In this document: in pieces, positions 1-5,823 of the stretch
Numbering within the stretch: the first letter of the stretch is position 1
How the letters are laid out: the number at the start of each line of letters is the position of its first letter
NCBI GenBank assembly: GCA_027080755.1
Contig: JALWQC010000229.1
Span: forward strand, 1 to 6,367
DNA: 6,367 bases
From: Paracoccaceae bacterium
Lineage (GTDB): Bacteria > Pseudomonadota > Alphaproteobacteria > Rhodobacterales > Rhodobacteraceae
Direction of reading: 5' to 3'
The notes under the pieces: generated by a model
Told to the model about the DNA's origin: nothing
The model's input: only the letters and a program-made list of their open reading frames with translations
Database searches by the model: none
Program-made: the position numbers and the translations under genes

Positions 1-67
1 GGACTATAAGGGGTAAAGGTTAAGGAAGGGTTTAGAAAAGCATTTTCCCCGAACCCCGGCCACAGGC
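1..67 (-). other. rutR 3' flank, G-free transcript tract
   Basis: This is the sequence downstream of the leftward regulator gene. The + strand has no C from 5 to 40, so an RNA read leftward from rutR would be free of G and rich in C and U there (13 C in 36 bases). G-poor, C-rich RNA is the kind of segment Rho loads on. A small AT-only hairpin, GAAAA-TGC-TTTTC as read leftward, lies at 35-47, just before the tract. No GC-rich stem with a following U-run is seen, so an intrinsic terminator is not supported. A Rho-dependent 3' end for rutR is a reasonable but unproven reading. No gene is visible here. Confidence 0.25.
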
Positions 68-712
68 TCACCCCCCGCGCTTCGCCCCGATCCCTGCCAG
101 AATGATCCGCGTCACACATTCCGTCGCATCGGCCCATTGCTGGTCGTTCATCTCCTTGCTGTCGTTCAGGGTGACGATCTGGTGCGAAAAATCGGCGTAG
201 TGCTGGGTTGTGGCCCAGATCATATACAGCAGGTGGCGCGGGTTTATGCGGTCTATCAGCCCCTCGTCCATCCAGCGTTCGATCACCTTGATTCGGGTTT
301 CTGTCCATTCGGTTAAAGTTGTTTCAAGATAATCATGGATAATCGGCGCGCCGTGGATCACCTCGTTGGCCCAGACCTTGGAGCCATAGGGATGGGAGCG
401 GCTGATCTCCATCTTCTTGCGGATATAGGTTGTCAGGGCCTCTTGCGGGCTGGCGGTGGTGTCGAAGCTTTCGGCCGCGTCCAGCCAGATATTGAAGATC
501 CGCTCCACTACCTGGCGGTAAAGGTCCTGTTTTGTTGGGAAATAATAGTGCAGGTTGGCCTTGGGCAGCCTGGCCTCGTCCGCGATGGCCTGCATGGTGG
601 CCCCCTTGAAGCCGTGCTCGGCAAAAATGCGTTCGGCGGTGGCCAGTATCAGCGCCAGCGTTTCGCGGCGCAGGCCTTCGCGGCGGTTGGCGGGTTTGGG
701 CAGGGCCGGCAT
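68..712 (-). CDS. rutR: RutR-like TetR-family pyrimidine regulator
   Basis: A cytoplasmic one-domain repressor of 214 aa with the TetR layout. The N-terminal DNA-binding domain spans about residues 15-62, with a helix-turn-helix around 37-58 (GATMQAIADEARLPKANLHY). It is followed by the YYFPTKQDLY segment typical of TetR proteins, then an all-helical ligand and dimerisation domain. The C-terminal segment MIWATTQHYADF (164-175), with the preceding INPRHLL, closely resembles E. coli RutR as I remember it (MIWASTQHYADF). RutR binds uracil and thymine and controls pyrimidine use. Length is normal for the family. I chose the ATG at 712 over an in-frame TTG at 733 because GAAGGA lies 8 bases before the ATG. 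The gene is divergent from an operon of reductive pyrimidine catabolism, and two RutR-type boxes lie between them. Family assignment is secure. The RutR subtype is strongly supported by similarity plus operator, and uracil as ligand is inferred. Confidence 0.88.
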   Translation of the reverse strand: MPALPKPANRREGLRRETLALILATAERIFAEHGFKGATMQAIADEARLPKANLHYYFPTKQDLYRQVVERIFNIWLDAAESFDTTASPQEALTTYIRKKMEISRSHPYGSKVWANEVIHGAPIIHDYLETTLTEWTETRIKVIERWMDEGLIDRINPRHLLYMIWATTQHYADFSHQIVTLNDSKEMNDQQWADATECVTRIILAGIGAKRGG

Positions 713-720
713 TTTGCATT

Positions 721-726
721 TCCTTC
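721..726 (-). promoter_or_regulatory. rutR ribosome binding site
   Basis: Read leftward this is GAAGGA, 8 bases before the ATG at 712. It decides the start: the in-frame TTG at 733 lies upstream of this site and has no comparable Shine-Dalgarno sequence. A start at 733 would place the site inside the coding region. Confidence 0.7.
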
Positions 727-737
727 GAAACAAATTC

Positions 738-753
738 TTGACTGGTTGGTCAA
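738..753. promoter_or_regulatory. Putative RutR operator 1 (imperfect)
   Basis: TTGACTGGTTGGTCAA matches the remembered RutR box TTGACCA-N2-TGGTCAA at 12 of 14 defined positions. The outer arms TTGAC and GTCAA are perfect inverted repeats. It begins 26 bases upstream of the rutR start codon and would cover the predicted rutR transcription start region, which fits autoregulation. Its centre is 32 bp from that of the stronger box at 770-785. Confidence 0.6.
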
Positions 754-755
754 CT

Positions 756-785
756 ATGCTAGCGTCAACCTGACCAGATGGTCAA
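756..785 (-). promoter_or_regulatory. Candidate rutR promoter
   Basis: Read leftward there is TTGACC (785-780, five of six against TTGACA), an 18-base spacer, and TAGCAT (761-756, four of six against TATAAT). Transcription would start near 749, leaving a short leader before the ATG at 712. The -35 element lies within operator 2 and the start region within operator 1, so repressor binding would block it. The spacing is slightly long and the -10 weak. I could not find an equally good promoter for the rightward operon in this region. Confidence 0.35.
770..785. promoter_or_regulatory. Putative RutR operator 2 (strong)
   Basis: CTGACCAGATGGTCAA contains a perfect dyad, TGACCA-N2-TGGTCA (771-784), and departs from the remembered E. 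coli RutR consensus TTGACCA-N2-TGGTCAA only at the first base. It lies 50 bases upstream of the aminotransferase start and within the candidate rutR promoter, so one site could serve both directions. The arrangement suggests repression relieved by uracil or thymine. The effector is inferred from the E. coli protein. Confidence 0.75.
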
Positions 786-835
786 AAGAAATTTTTCAGA
801 CCGGTTCCAGCCGGCCAAACAACAGGGAGACCGGA

Positions 836-2161
836 ATGTCCGACCGCACAAATATGGCACCAAATGATCTTAGCGCATTCTGGATGCCCTTCACCGCCAA
901 CCGGCAGTTCAAGAAGAACCCGCGCATGTTCGTCGCCGCCGACGGCATGTATTATACCACCGCCGACGGGCGCAAGGTGCTGGACGGCACGGCCGGATTG
1001 TGGTGCGTGAACGCGGGCCACAACCAGCCGCGCATTGTCGAGGCGATTGCCAAACAGGCGGCCGAGCTGGACTACGCCCCCGCCTTCCAGATGGGCCATC
1101 CCAAGGCTTTCGAACTGGCCAACCGTCTGGTCGATATGGCGCCCGAAGGCATGGAGCATGTGTTCTATACCAACTCCGGTTCGGAATCGGTGGAAACGGC
1201 GCTGAAGATCGCCATCGCCTACCACCGTGCGCGCGGCGAGGGCACGCGCACCCGTCTGATCGGGCGCGAGCGGGGCTATCACGGGGTGAACTTCGGCGGC
1301 ATTTCCGTCGGCGGCATCGGCCCGAACCGCAAGACCTTTGGCAGCCTGCTGACCGGCGTGGACCACATGCCCCACACCCATATCCCCGAAAACGCCTTTA
1401 CCCGCGGCCAGCCCGAACACGGGGCGGAAATCGCGGATGAACTGGAACGGATCGTGGCGCTTGGCGATGCCTCCAACATTGCCGCGGTGATTATCGAGCC
1501 GATGGCGGGCTCCACCGGGGTTCTGCTGCCGCCGAAGGGCTATCTGGAACGTATCCGCGCCATCACCAAGAAACACGGCATCCTGCTGATTTTCGACGAG
1601 GTGATCACCGGTTTCGGGCGCCTTGGCTCGGCCTTCGGGGCGACGCATTACGGGGTGACGCCGGACATGATGACCACGGCCAAGGGGCTGACCAACGGGG
1701 TGATTCCGATGGGGGCGGTGCTGACCAGCAACGAAATCCACGATGCCTTCATGCAGGGCGACGAGGGCCTGATAGAGCTGTTCCACGGCTACACCTATTC
1801 GGGCAACCCGATGGCCTCGGCCGCCGGTCTGGCCACGCTGGAAACCTATAAAGAGGACGGGCTGTTCGAAAACGCCCGCGATCTGGCCGGCTACTGGGAA
1901 GATGCGCTGCACGCCCTGCGCGGCCTGCCCCATGTCATCGACATCCGCAACGAGGGTCTGATCGGCGCGATCGAGCTGTCCCCGATCGAAGGCAAGCCCA
2001 CCAAGCGGGCCTTCCAGGCCTTCCTCGATGCCTATGACGCCGGCATCCTGATCCGCACCACGGGCGACATCATCGCGCTGTCCCCGCCGCTGATCATCAC
2101 CAAGGCACATATCGACGAACTGTTCGGCAAGCTGACCGACGTTTTGAAAAATCTGGACTAA
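836..2161 (+). CDS. Omega-amino acid (beta-alanine) aminotransferase
   Basis: A 441-aa cytoplasmic class III (fold type I) PLP-dependent aminotransferase. Visible family marks are the substrate-pocket Trp56 (GLWCVNAGH), the phosphate-binding Ser114-Gly115-Ser116, ring-stacking Tyr148 in GYHGVN, Asp254 in IFDEVITGFGR (pairs with the pyridine nitrogen), Schiff-base Lys283 in TTAKGLTNG, and Thr320 in HGYTYSGNP. Length matches beta-alanine:pyruvate transaminases of about 440-450 aa. The ATG at 836 is chosen because it begins the conserved region shortly before WMPFTANRQFKK, and AGGGAG lies about 7 bases upstream. The frame stays open back to 335, but that extension runs antisense through rutR and is unlikely to be translated. 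First gene of the rightward operon, just behind the RutR-type operator. In this context it most likely converts beta-alanine or beta-aminoisobutyrate to the semialdehyde. The amino acceptor (pyruvate or 2-oxoglutarate) and true substrate cannot be read from sequence, and related enzymes act on polyamines or taurine. Confidence 0.88.
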   Translation: MSDRTNMAPNDLSAFWMPFTANRQFKKNPRMFVAADGMYYTTADGRKVLDGTAGLWCVNAGHNQPRIVEAIAKQAAELDYAPAFQMGHPKAFELANRLVDMAPEGMEHVFYTNSGSESVETALKIAIAYHRARGEGTRTRLIGRERGYHGVNFGGISVGGIGPNRKTFGSLLTGVDHMPHTHIPENAFTRGQPEHGAEIADELERIVALGDASNIAAVIIEPMAGSTGVLLPPKGYLERIRAITKKHGILLIFDEVITGFGRLGSAFGATHYGVTPDMMTTAKGLTNGVIPMGAVLTSNEIHDAFMQGDEGLIELFHGYTYSGNPMASAAGLATLETYKEDGLFENARDLAGYWEDALHALRGLPHVIDIRNEGLIGAIELSPIEGKPTKRAFQAFLDAYDAGILIRTTGDIIALSPPLIITKAHIDELFGKLTDVLKNLD

Positions 2162-2173
2162 GGGAGAAATATC

Positions 2174-3424
2174 ATGGCCGCAGCTGGCGAGAATATGAAA
2201 ATTGACGGCGACCGTTTGTGGGATTCGCTGATGGAGATGGCAAAAATCGGGCCGGGCGTGGCGGGGGGCAACAACCGCCAGACGCTGACCGATGCCGATG
2301 GCGAGGGGCGCGCGCTGTTCAAAAAATGGTGCGAGGATGCCGGCTGTACCGTCGGTGTGGACAGCATGGGCAACATGTTTGCCCGGCGCGAAGGCACCGA
2401 CCCGGAGGCCCTGCCGGTCTATGTCGGCTCGCATCTGGATACGCAGCCCACGGGCGGCAAGTTCGACGGGGTTCTGGGGGTTCTCTCCGGTCTGGAGCTG
2501 GTGCGCACGCTCAATGACCTGAACGTCAAGACCAAGCACCCGATCGTTGTCACCAACTGGACGAACGAGGAAGGCACCCGCTTTGCCCCCGCGATGCTGT
2601 CGTCCGGCGTATTTGCCGGCGTGCTGGAGGAAGACTGGGCCAAGGACCGTGTCGATGCCGAGGGCAAGCGTTTCGGCGACGAGCTGAAGCGCATCGGCTG
2701 GGAAGGCGACGAAAAGGTCGGGGATCGCAAGATGCACGCCATGTTCGAATACCACATTGAACAGGGCCCGATTCTGGAGGCCGAGGACAAACTGGTCGGC
2801 GTTGTCACCCACGGTCAGGGCCTTAGCTGGACCCAAGTCACCGTCACCGGCAAGGAAAGCCACACCGGCTCTACCCCCATGCCGATGCGCAAAAATGCCG
2901 GTCTGGGCATGGCGCGGATGTTGCAGCTGGTGGATGAAATCGCCTGGTCGCATGCCCCCGATGCCGTCGGCGCGGCGGGGCATATCGACGTTTATCCCAA
3001 CTCGCGCAACGTTATTCCGGGCAAGGTGGTGTTCACGGTTGATTTCCGTTCCCCCGATCTGGATACCATTACGGATATGGAAAACCGTTTTGCAGAAGGC
3101 GCGAAAAAGATCGCCGAGGAAATGGGTCTGGGCGTGGAACTGGAAAAGGTCGGCGGCTTCGATCCGGTCAAGTTCGACGAGACCTGCGTCGCCGCCGTGC
3201 GCAACGCGGCCGAGCGTCTGGGCTATAGCCACCGCGATATCATTTCCGGTGCCGGCCACGATGCCTGCTGGATCAACAAGGTGGCCCCCACGGCCATGAT
3301 CATGTGCCCCTGTGTGGACGGTCTGTCCCACAACGAGGCCGAGGATATTTCCAAGGAATGGGCCACAGCAGGTGCCGATGTTCTGCTGCACGCGGTGATC
3401 GAAACCGCCGGCATCGAGGAATAG
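2174..3424 (+). CDS. Zn-dependent amidohydrolase, beta-ureidopropionase type
   Basis: A 416-aa cytoplasmic enzyme of the M20-type amidohydrolase group that holds N-carbamoyl-beta-alanine amidohydrolase (PydC), L-carbamoylase (HyuC) and allantoate amidohydrolase. Likely metal ligands are His87 (VGSHLDTQ), bridging Asp98 (GGKFDGVLG), Glu133 in TNEEGTRF with Glu132 as catalytic base, His194 (EYHIEQGP) and His386 (LSHNEAED). The small dimerisation domain holds His230 (KESHTGSTPMPMR), Asn279 (NSRNVIPG) and Arg292 (VDFRSPD), which in the family reach the substrate carboxylate across the dimer. Length is typical. GGGAG lies 7 bases before the ATG, and the start is 12 bp after the aminotransferase stop, which suggests translational coupling. 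Between an aminotransferase and a dihydropyrimidinase, the expected reaction is N-carbamoyl-beta-alanine to beta-alanine plus CO2 and NH3. Family is certain. Exact substrate comes from context, and allantoate or N-carbamoyl-alpha-amino acids remain possible. Confidence 0.9.
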   Translation: MAAAGENMKIDGDRLWDSLMEMAKIGPGVAGGNNRQTLTDADGEGRALFKKWCEDAGCTVGVDSMGNMFARREGTDPEALPVYVGSHLDTQPTGGKFDGVLGVLSGLELVRTLNDLNVKTKHPIVVTNWTNEEGTRFAPAMLSSGVFAGVLEEDWAKDRVDAEGKRFGDELKRIGWEGDEKVGDRKMHAMFEYHIEQGPILEAEDKLVGVVTHGQGLSWTQVTVTGKESHTGSTPMPMRKNAGLGMARMLQLVDEIAWSHAPDAVGAAGHIDVYPNSRNVIPGKVVFTVDFRSPDLDTITDMENRFAEGAKKIAEEMGLGVELEKVGGFDPVKFDETCVAAVRNAAERLGYSHRDIISGAGHDACWINKVAPTAMIMCPCVDGLSHNEAEDISKEWATAGADVLLHAVIETAGIEE

Positions 3425-3430
3425 CCAACA

Positions 3431-3458
3431 GGCCGGACGGCGCCCCCGTCGTCCGGCC
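3431..3458 (+). repeat. Intergenic GC-rich hairpin 1
   Basis: GGCCGGACG (3431-3439) and CGTCCGGCC (3450-3458) are a perfect 9-bp inverted repeat. Two more inner pairs (one G-U wobble and one C-G) leave a six-base loop. It begins 6 bases after the amidohydrolase stop codon. No T-run follows, so it is not a standard intrinsic terminator. A role in transcript processing or 3' end protection is possible and would give the upstream genes different abundance from the downstream ones. Confidence 0.6.
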
Positions 3459-3465
3459 CGACCCG

Positions 3466-3479
3466 AGGGGGAAGCCCCT
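3466..3479 (+). repeat. Small second hairpin after hairpin 1
   Basis: AGGGG (3466-3470) and CCCCT (3475-3479) pair around a four-base GAAG loop, 7 bases after the larger hairpin. It lies about 16 bases before the GGAG ribosome binding site of the next gene. It may be chance in GC-rich DNA, but it makes the gap a two-stem region. Confidence 0.3.
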
Positions 3480-3503
3480 GCCCGCAACAAAAACCGGAGA
3501 AAC

Positions 3504-4265
3504 ATGCACAAACCCGTCCTCATATCCCTTGTTCTGGCGCTCGGCGCCCCCGCAGCCGCCGCCCCCTCGAAGGGTGCGCGCTGGGACTGGCAATTGGGCG
3601 AGCCGCTGGATATTTCCCGCGATGTGCGGATTTTCGACACGGACCCGGATACGGTCACACCGGCGCAGATGCACAAGCTGGCCGGGCGCGGGATTTACAC
3701 GATCTGCTATGTTTCTGTCGGCACGCTGGAAGACTACCGCGACGACAAGGGCGCCTTTCCGCCCGCCGTTGTCGGCAAGGTCTACGGCGACTGGCCGGAC
3801 GAGCGGTTTCTGGACATCCGGCGCCGCGATATCCTGCTGCCCCTGATGCGCGCCCGTTTCCAGCGCTGCAAGACGGCCGGTTTCGATGCGGTAGAGCCGG
3901 ACAATATGGATGTCTACACCAATGACTCGGGCTTTGATATCGATGCGCGCGACACGCTGGCCTATCTGCGCGCGCTGGCGGATATGGCGCACGGGATGGG
4001 GCTGGAGATCGGGCAGAAAAATGTGCCCGAACTGACCGGCGCCCTACACGACACTATGGATTTTATCATCACCGAAAGCTGTTATCAGGATGGCTGGTGC
4101 GCCGACGTCGCGCCCTATCTGCAACAGAACAAACCGGTGCTGGATGCGGAATATACCGACCGGCCCGTAAATTGGGCAAAAGCTTGCGAATATGCACAAA
4201 AGACCGGCATTTCCATGATCCTGAAGGATCGGGACCTGACGGCCGAATTGAAAACATGCCCGTAA
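3504..4265 (+). CDS. Secreted GH114-like glycoside hydrolase
   Basis: A 253-aa exported protein resembling the GH114 / TM1410 family, whose characterised members cut alpha-1,4-linked galactosamine polymers. Residues 1-20 form a signal peptide: Lys3, a hydrophobic core VLISLVLALGA, then an Ala-rich cleavage zone with the likely cut at APAAA|AP. The mature domain starts with WDWQLGEP and has the barrel motifs CYVSVGTLEDYR (68-79), DAVEPDNMD (128-136), QKNVPEL (171-177), ITESCYQ (189-195) and ILKDRDL (239-245). Asp133 and Glu191 are the likely catalytic pair; their 58-residue spacing agrees with the pair I recall for Aspergillus Ega3. Six cysteines (68, 122, 193, 199, 228, 252) suit disulfides in the periplasm or outside. 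The ATG at 3504 has GGAG 4 bases upstream. It sits between two cytoplasmic pyrimidine enzymes with no evident metabolic link. Fold family is fairly sure; the substrate is unknown. Confidence 0.8.
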   Translation: MHKPVLISLVLALGAPAAAAPSKGARWDWQLGEPLDISRDVRIFDTDPDTVTPAQMHKLAGRGIYTICYVSVGTLEDYRDDKGAFPPAVVGKVYGDWPDERFLDIRRRDILLPLMRARFQRCKTAGFDAVEPDNMDVYTNDSGFDIDARDTLAYLRALADMAHGMGLEIGQKNVPELTGALHDTMDFIITESCYQDGWCADVAPYLQQNKPVLDAEYTDRPVNWAKACEYAQKTGISMILKDRDLTAELKTCP

Positions 4266-4282
4266 ACGGGCAAGACACCAAC

Positions 4283-4288
4283 AGGAGG
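4283..4288 (+). promoter_or_regulatory. Strong RBS of dihydropyrimidinase
   Basis: AGGAGG, a perfect Shine-Dalgarno core, lies 5 bases before the ATG at 4294. It is the strongest ribosome binding site in the window and fixes the dihydropyrimidinase start. It may raise translation of this gene above that of its neighbours. Confidence 0.75.
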
Positions 4289-4293
4289 GTAAC

Positions 4294-5754
4294 ATGACCA
4301 AGGTAATCAAAGGCGGCACGATCGTCACGGCGGACCGGACCTACAAGGCCGATATCCTGATCGAGGGCGAGACCATCAAGCAGATCGGGCAGGATCTGAA
4401 GGGGGATGAATATATCGACGCCGAGGGGGCCTATGTGATCCCGGGCGGCATCGACCCGCACACCCATCTGGAAATGCCCTTTATGGGCACCACCGCCGCC
4501 GAGACCTTCGAATCCGGCACATGGGCCGCGGCCTGTGGCGGCACGACGATGCTGGTGGATTTCTGCCTGCCGGGCGAGGATGGCTCTATCAAGAACGCGA
4601 TCAACGAATGGCACCGCAAGTCGGCGCCCCAGATTACCTCGGACATCGGCTATCACATGGCGATTACCGGCTGGAATGAAAATGTGTTCAACGAAATGGA
4701 GGACGCCGTGAAGATGGGCGTCAACTCGTTCAAGCATTTCATGGCCTACAAGGGCGCGCTGATGGTCGAAGACGACGAGATGTATGCCTCTTTCAAGCGT
4801 TGCGGGGAACTGGGCGCGCTGCCGATGGTGCATGCGGAAAACGGCGATCTGGTTGATATCCTTCAGAAAAAATACATGGCCGAGGGGATTACCGGCCCCG
4901 AGGGCCACGCCTATTCCCGCCCCCCCGAGCTGGAGGGCGAGGCCACGAACCGCGCCATCACCATTGCCGATGCCGCCGGCGTGCCGCTGTATGTGGTGCA
5001 TGTTTCCTGCGAGCAGTCGCACGAGGCCATCCGCCGCGCCCGCCAGAAGGGCATGCGGGTTTACGGCGAGCCGCTGGTGCAGTTCCTGACGCTCGATGAA
5101 TCGGAATATTTCAACAAGGACTGGGAACACGCCGCGCGCCGCGTGATGTCGCCCCCGTTCCGCTCCAAGGACCACCAGGACAGCCTGTGGGCCGGATTGC
5201 AGGCCGGCAGCCTGCAGGTGGTGGCCACGGACCACGCCGCCTTTACCACGGAACAGAAACGCATGGGGCTGGACGATTTCCGCCTGATCCCCAACGGCTC
5301 CAACGGGTTGGAGGAACGCCTTGCGGTGCTGTGGACCGAAGGGGTGGAAACCGGGCGTCTGACGATGAACGAATTTGTAGCCGCGACATCGACCAATGTG
5401 GCGAAAATCCTGAACATCTACCCCAAAAAGGGCGCGATCGTCGAAGGGGCGGATGCGGATATCGTGGTCTGGGACCCCAAGATTTCCAAGACCATCAGCC
5501 AGTCCAACCACCATTCCGTGCTGGATTACAACGTGTTCGAGGGTTTCGAGGTCAAGGCGCAGGCGCGCTATACCCTTAGCCGCGGCGATGTGATCTGGGC
5601 CTGGGGACGCAACAGCCAGCCCCAGCCGGGCCGCGGGCGCTTCATTCCGCGCCCGCCGTTTGCCTCGGCCAGCCAGGCGCTGTCACGCTGGAAGGCGCTG
5701 AACAGCCCGCGCAAGGTGGAACGCGACCCGCTGAATATTCCGGCCGGCATCTGA
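4294..5754 (+). CDS. hydA: Dihydropyrimidinase (D-hydantoinase family)
   Basis: A 486-aa cytoplasmic amidohydrolase-superfamily enzyme that opens 5,6-dihydrouracil or dihydrothymine to the N-carbamoyl-beta-amino acid. The binuclear metal site is complete: His56 and His58 (IDPHTHLEMP), Lys147 in SFKHFMAYKG as the probable carboxylated lysine, His180 (MVHAENGD), His236 (VVHVSCEQS) and Asp313 (ATDHAAF). Tyr152 is the expected catalytic or substrate tyrosine, and PNGSNGLEERL (333-343) belongs to the substrate-binding region. Spacings agree with crystallised D-hydantoinases as I recall them. The C-terminal tail (RGRFIPRPPF and beyond) is usual for bacterial dihydropyrimidinases and argues against allantoinase or dihydroorotase. 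The gene starts 28 bp after the GH114-like gene and ends in tandem stops TGA-TAA (5752-5757). With the upstream amidohydrolase and aminotransferase it forms the lower reductive pyrimidine pathway. Hydantoin activity is likely as a side reaction. Confidence 0.95.
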   Translation: MTKVIKGGTIVTADRTYKADILIEGETIKQIGQDLKGDEYIDAEGAYVIPGGIDPHTHLEMPFMGTTAAETFESGTWAAACGGTTMLVDFCLPGEDGSIKNAINEWHRKSAPQITSDIGYHMAITGWNENVFNEMEDAVKMGVNSFKHFMAYKGALMVEDDEMYASFKRCGELGALPMVHAENGDLVDILQKKYMAEGITGPEGHAYSRPPELEGEATNRAITIADAAGVPLYVVHVSCEQSHEAIRRARQKGMRVYGEPLVQFLTLDESEYFNKDWEHAARRVMSPPFRSKDHQDSLWAGLQAGSLQVVATDHAAFTTEQKRMGLDDFRLIPNGSNGLEERLAVLWTEGVETGRLTMNEFVAATSTNVAKILNIYPKKGAIVEGADADIVVWDPKISKTISQSNHHSVLDYNVFEGFEVKAQARYTLSRGDVIWAWGRNSQPQPGRGRFIPRPPFASASQALSRWKALNSPRKVERDPLNIPAGI

Positions 5755-5781
5755 TAATCCGCACAAAGCGGCAACAACACA

Positions 5782-5804
5782 GGCCCTGCAAACACCGCAG
5801 GGCC
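5782..5804 (+). repeat. Intergenic GC-rich hairpin 2
   Basis: GGCCCTGC (5782-5789) and GCAGGGCC (5797-5804) form a perfect 8-bp stem with the A/C-only loop AAACACC. It lies between the dihydropyrimidinase stop and the ribosome binding site of the ABC ATPase, with only 5 bases between the stem and the GGGAG. No T-run follows. As with hairpin 1, a transcript-processing or stability role is more likely than full termination; weak attenuation is possible. Confidence 0.6.
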
Positions 5805-5809
5805 ACACA

Positions 5810-5814
5810 GGGAG
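5810..5814 (+). promoter_or_regulatory. RBS supporting a GTG start
   Basis: GGGAG lies 9 bases before the GTG at 5824 and supports that unusual start codon for the ABC ATPase. The frame is read from GTG because SDIVIKAENLSLTF is the normal N-terminus of this family and no in-frame ATG precedes the first conserved strand. Confidence 0.6.
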
Positions 5815-5823
5815 AGTAAGCGC

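Noticed and set aside
5..40. Telomere-like or origin-type repeat (GGTTAA / GGTTTA)
   Set aside because: Only single imperfect copies are present, with no regular period. A G-free transcript tract explains the bias more simply.
713..733. TTG start for rutR at 733
   Set aside because: The ATG at 712 has GAAGGA at 8 bases; the TTG lies upstream of that site and adds only seven residues that do not belong to the family.
738..760. Rightward promoter using TTGACT (738) and TATGCT (755)
   Set aside because: The spacer is only 11 bases, too short for a sigma-70 promoter, and no -10 element is found at 16-18 bases. The rightward promoter remains unidentified.
335..835. N-terminal extension of the aminotransferase frame to 335
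   Set aside because: The added 167 codons lie antisense to rutR and across both operators. The family N-terminus and a ribosome binding site point to the ATG at 836.
3431..3458. Intrinsic terminator after the amidohydrolase
   Set aside because: The stem is strong, but the following bases are CGACCCGAGGGG with no T-run, so standard intrinsic termination is not supported.
782..3676. Leftward open frame of 964 codons
   Set aside because: It runs antisense through two clear enzymes (aminotransferase and amidohydrolase) and into the GH114-like gene. Its translation is rich in low-complexity Gly, Ala, Arg and His and shows no domain. Long antisense frames are common in GC-rich genomes with strong third-position bias.
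4069..5514. Leftward open frame of 481 codons
   Set aside because: It is antisense to the dihydropyrimidinase, whose metal ligands are all intact in the forward frame. The leftward product has no recognisable motif.
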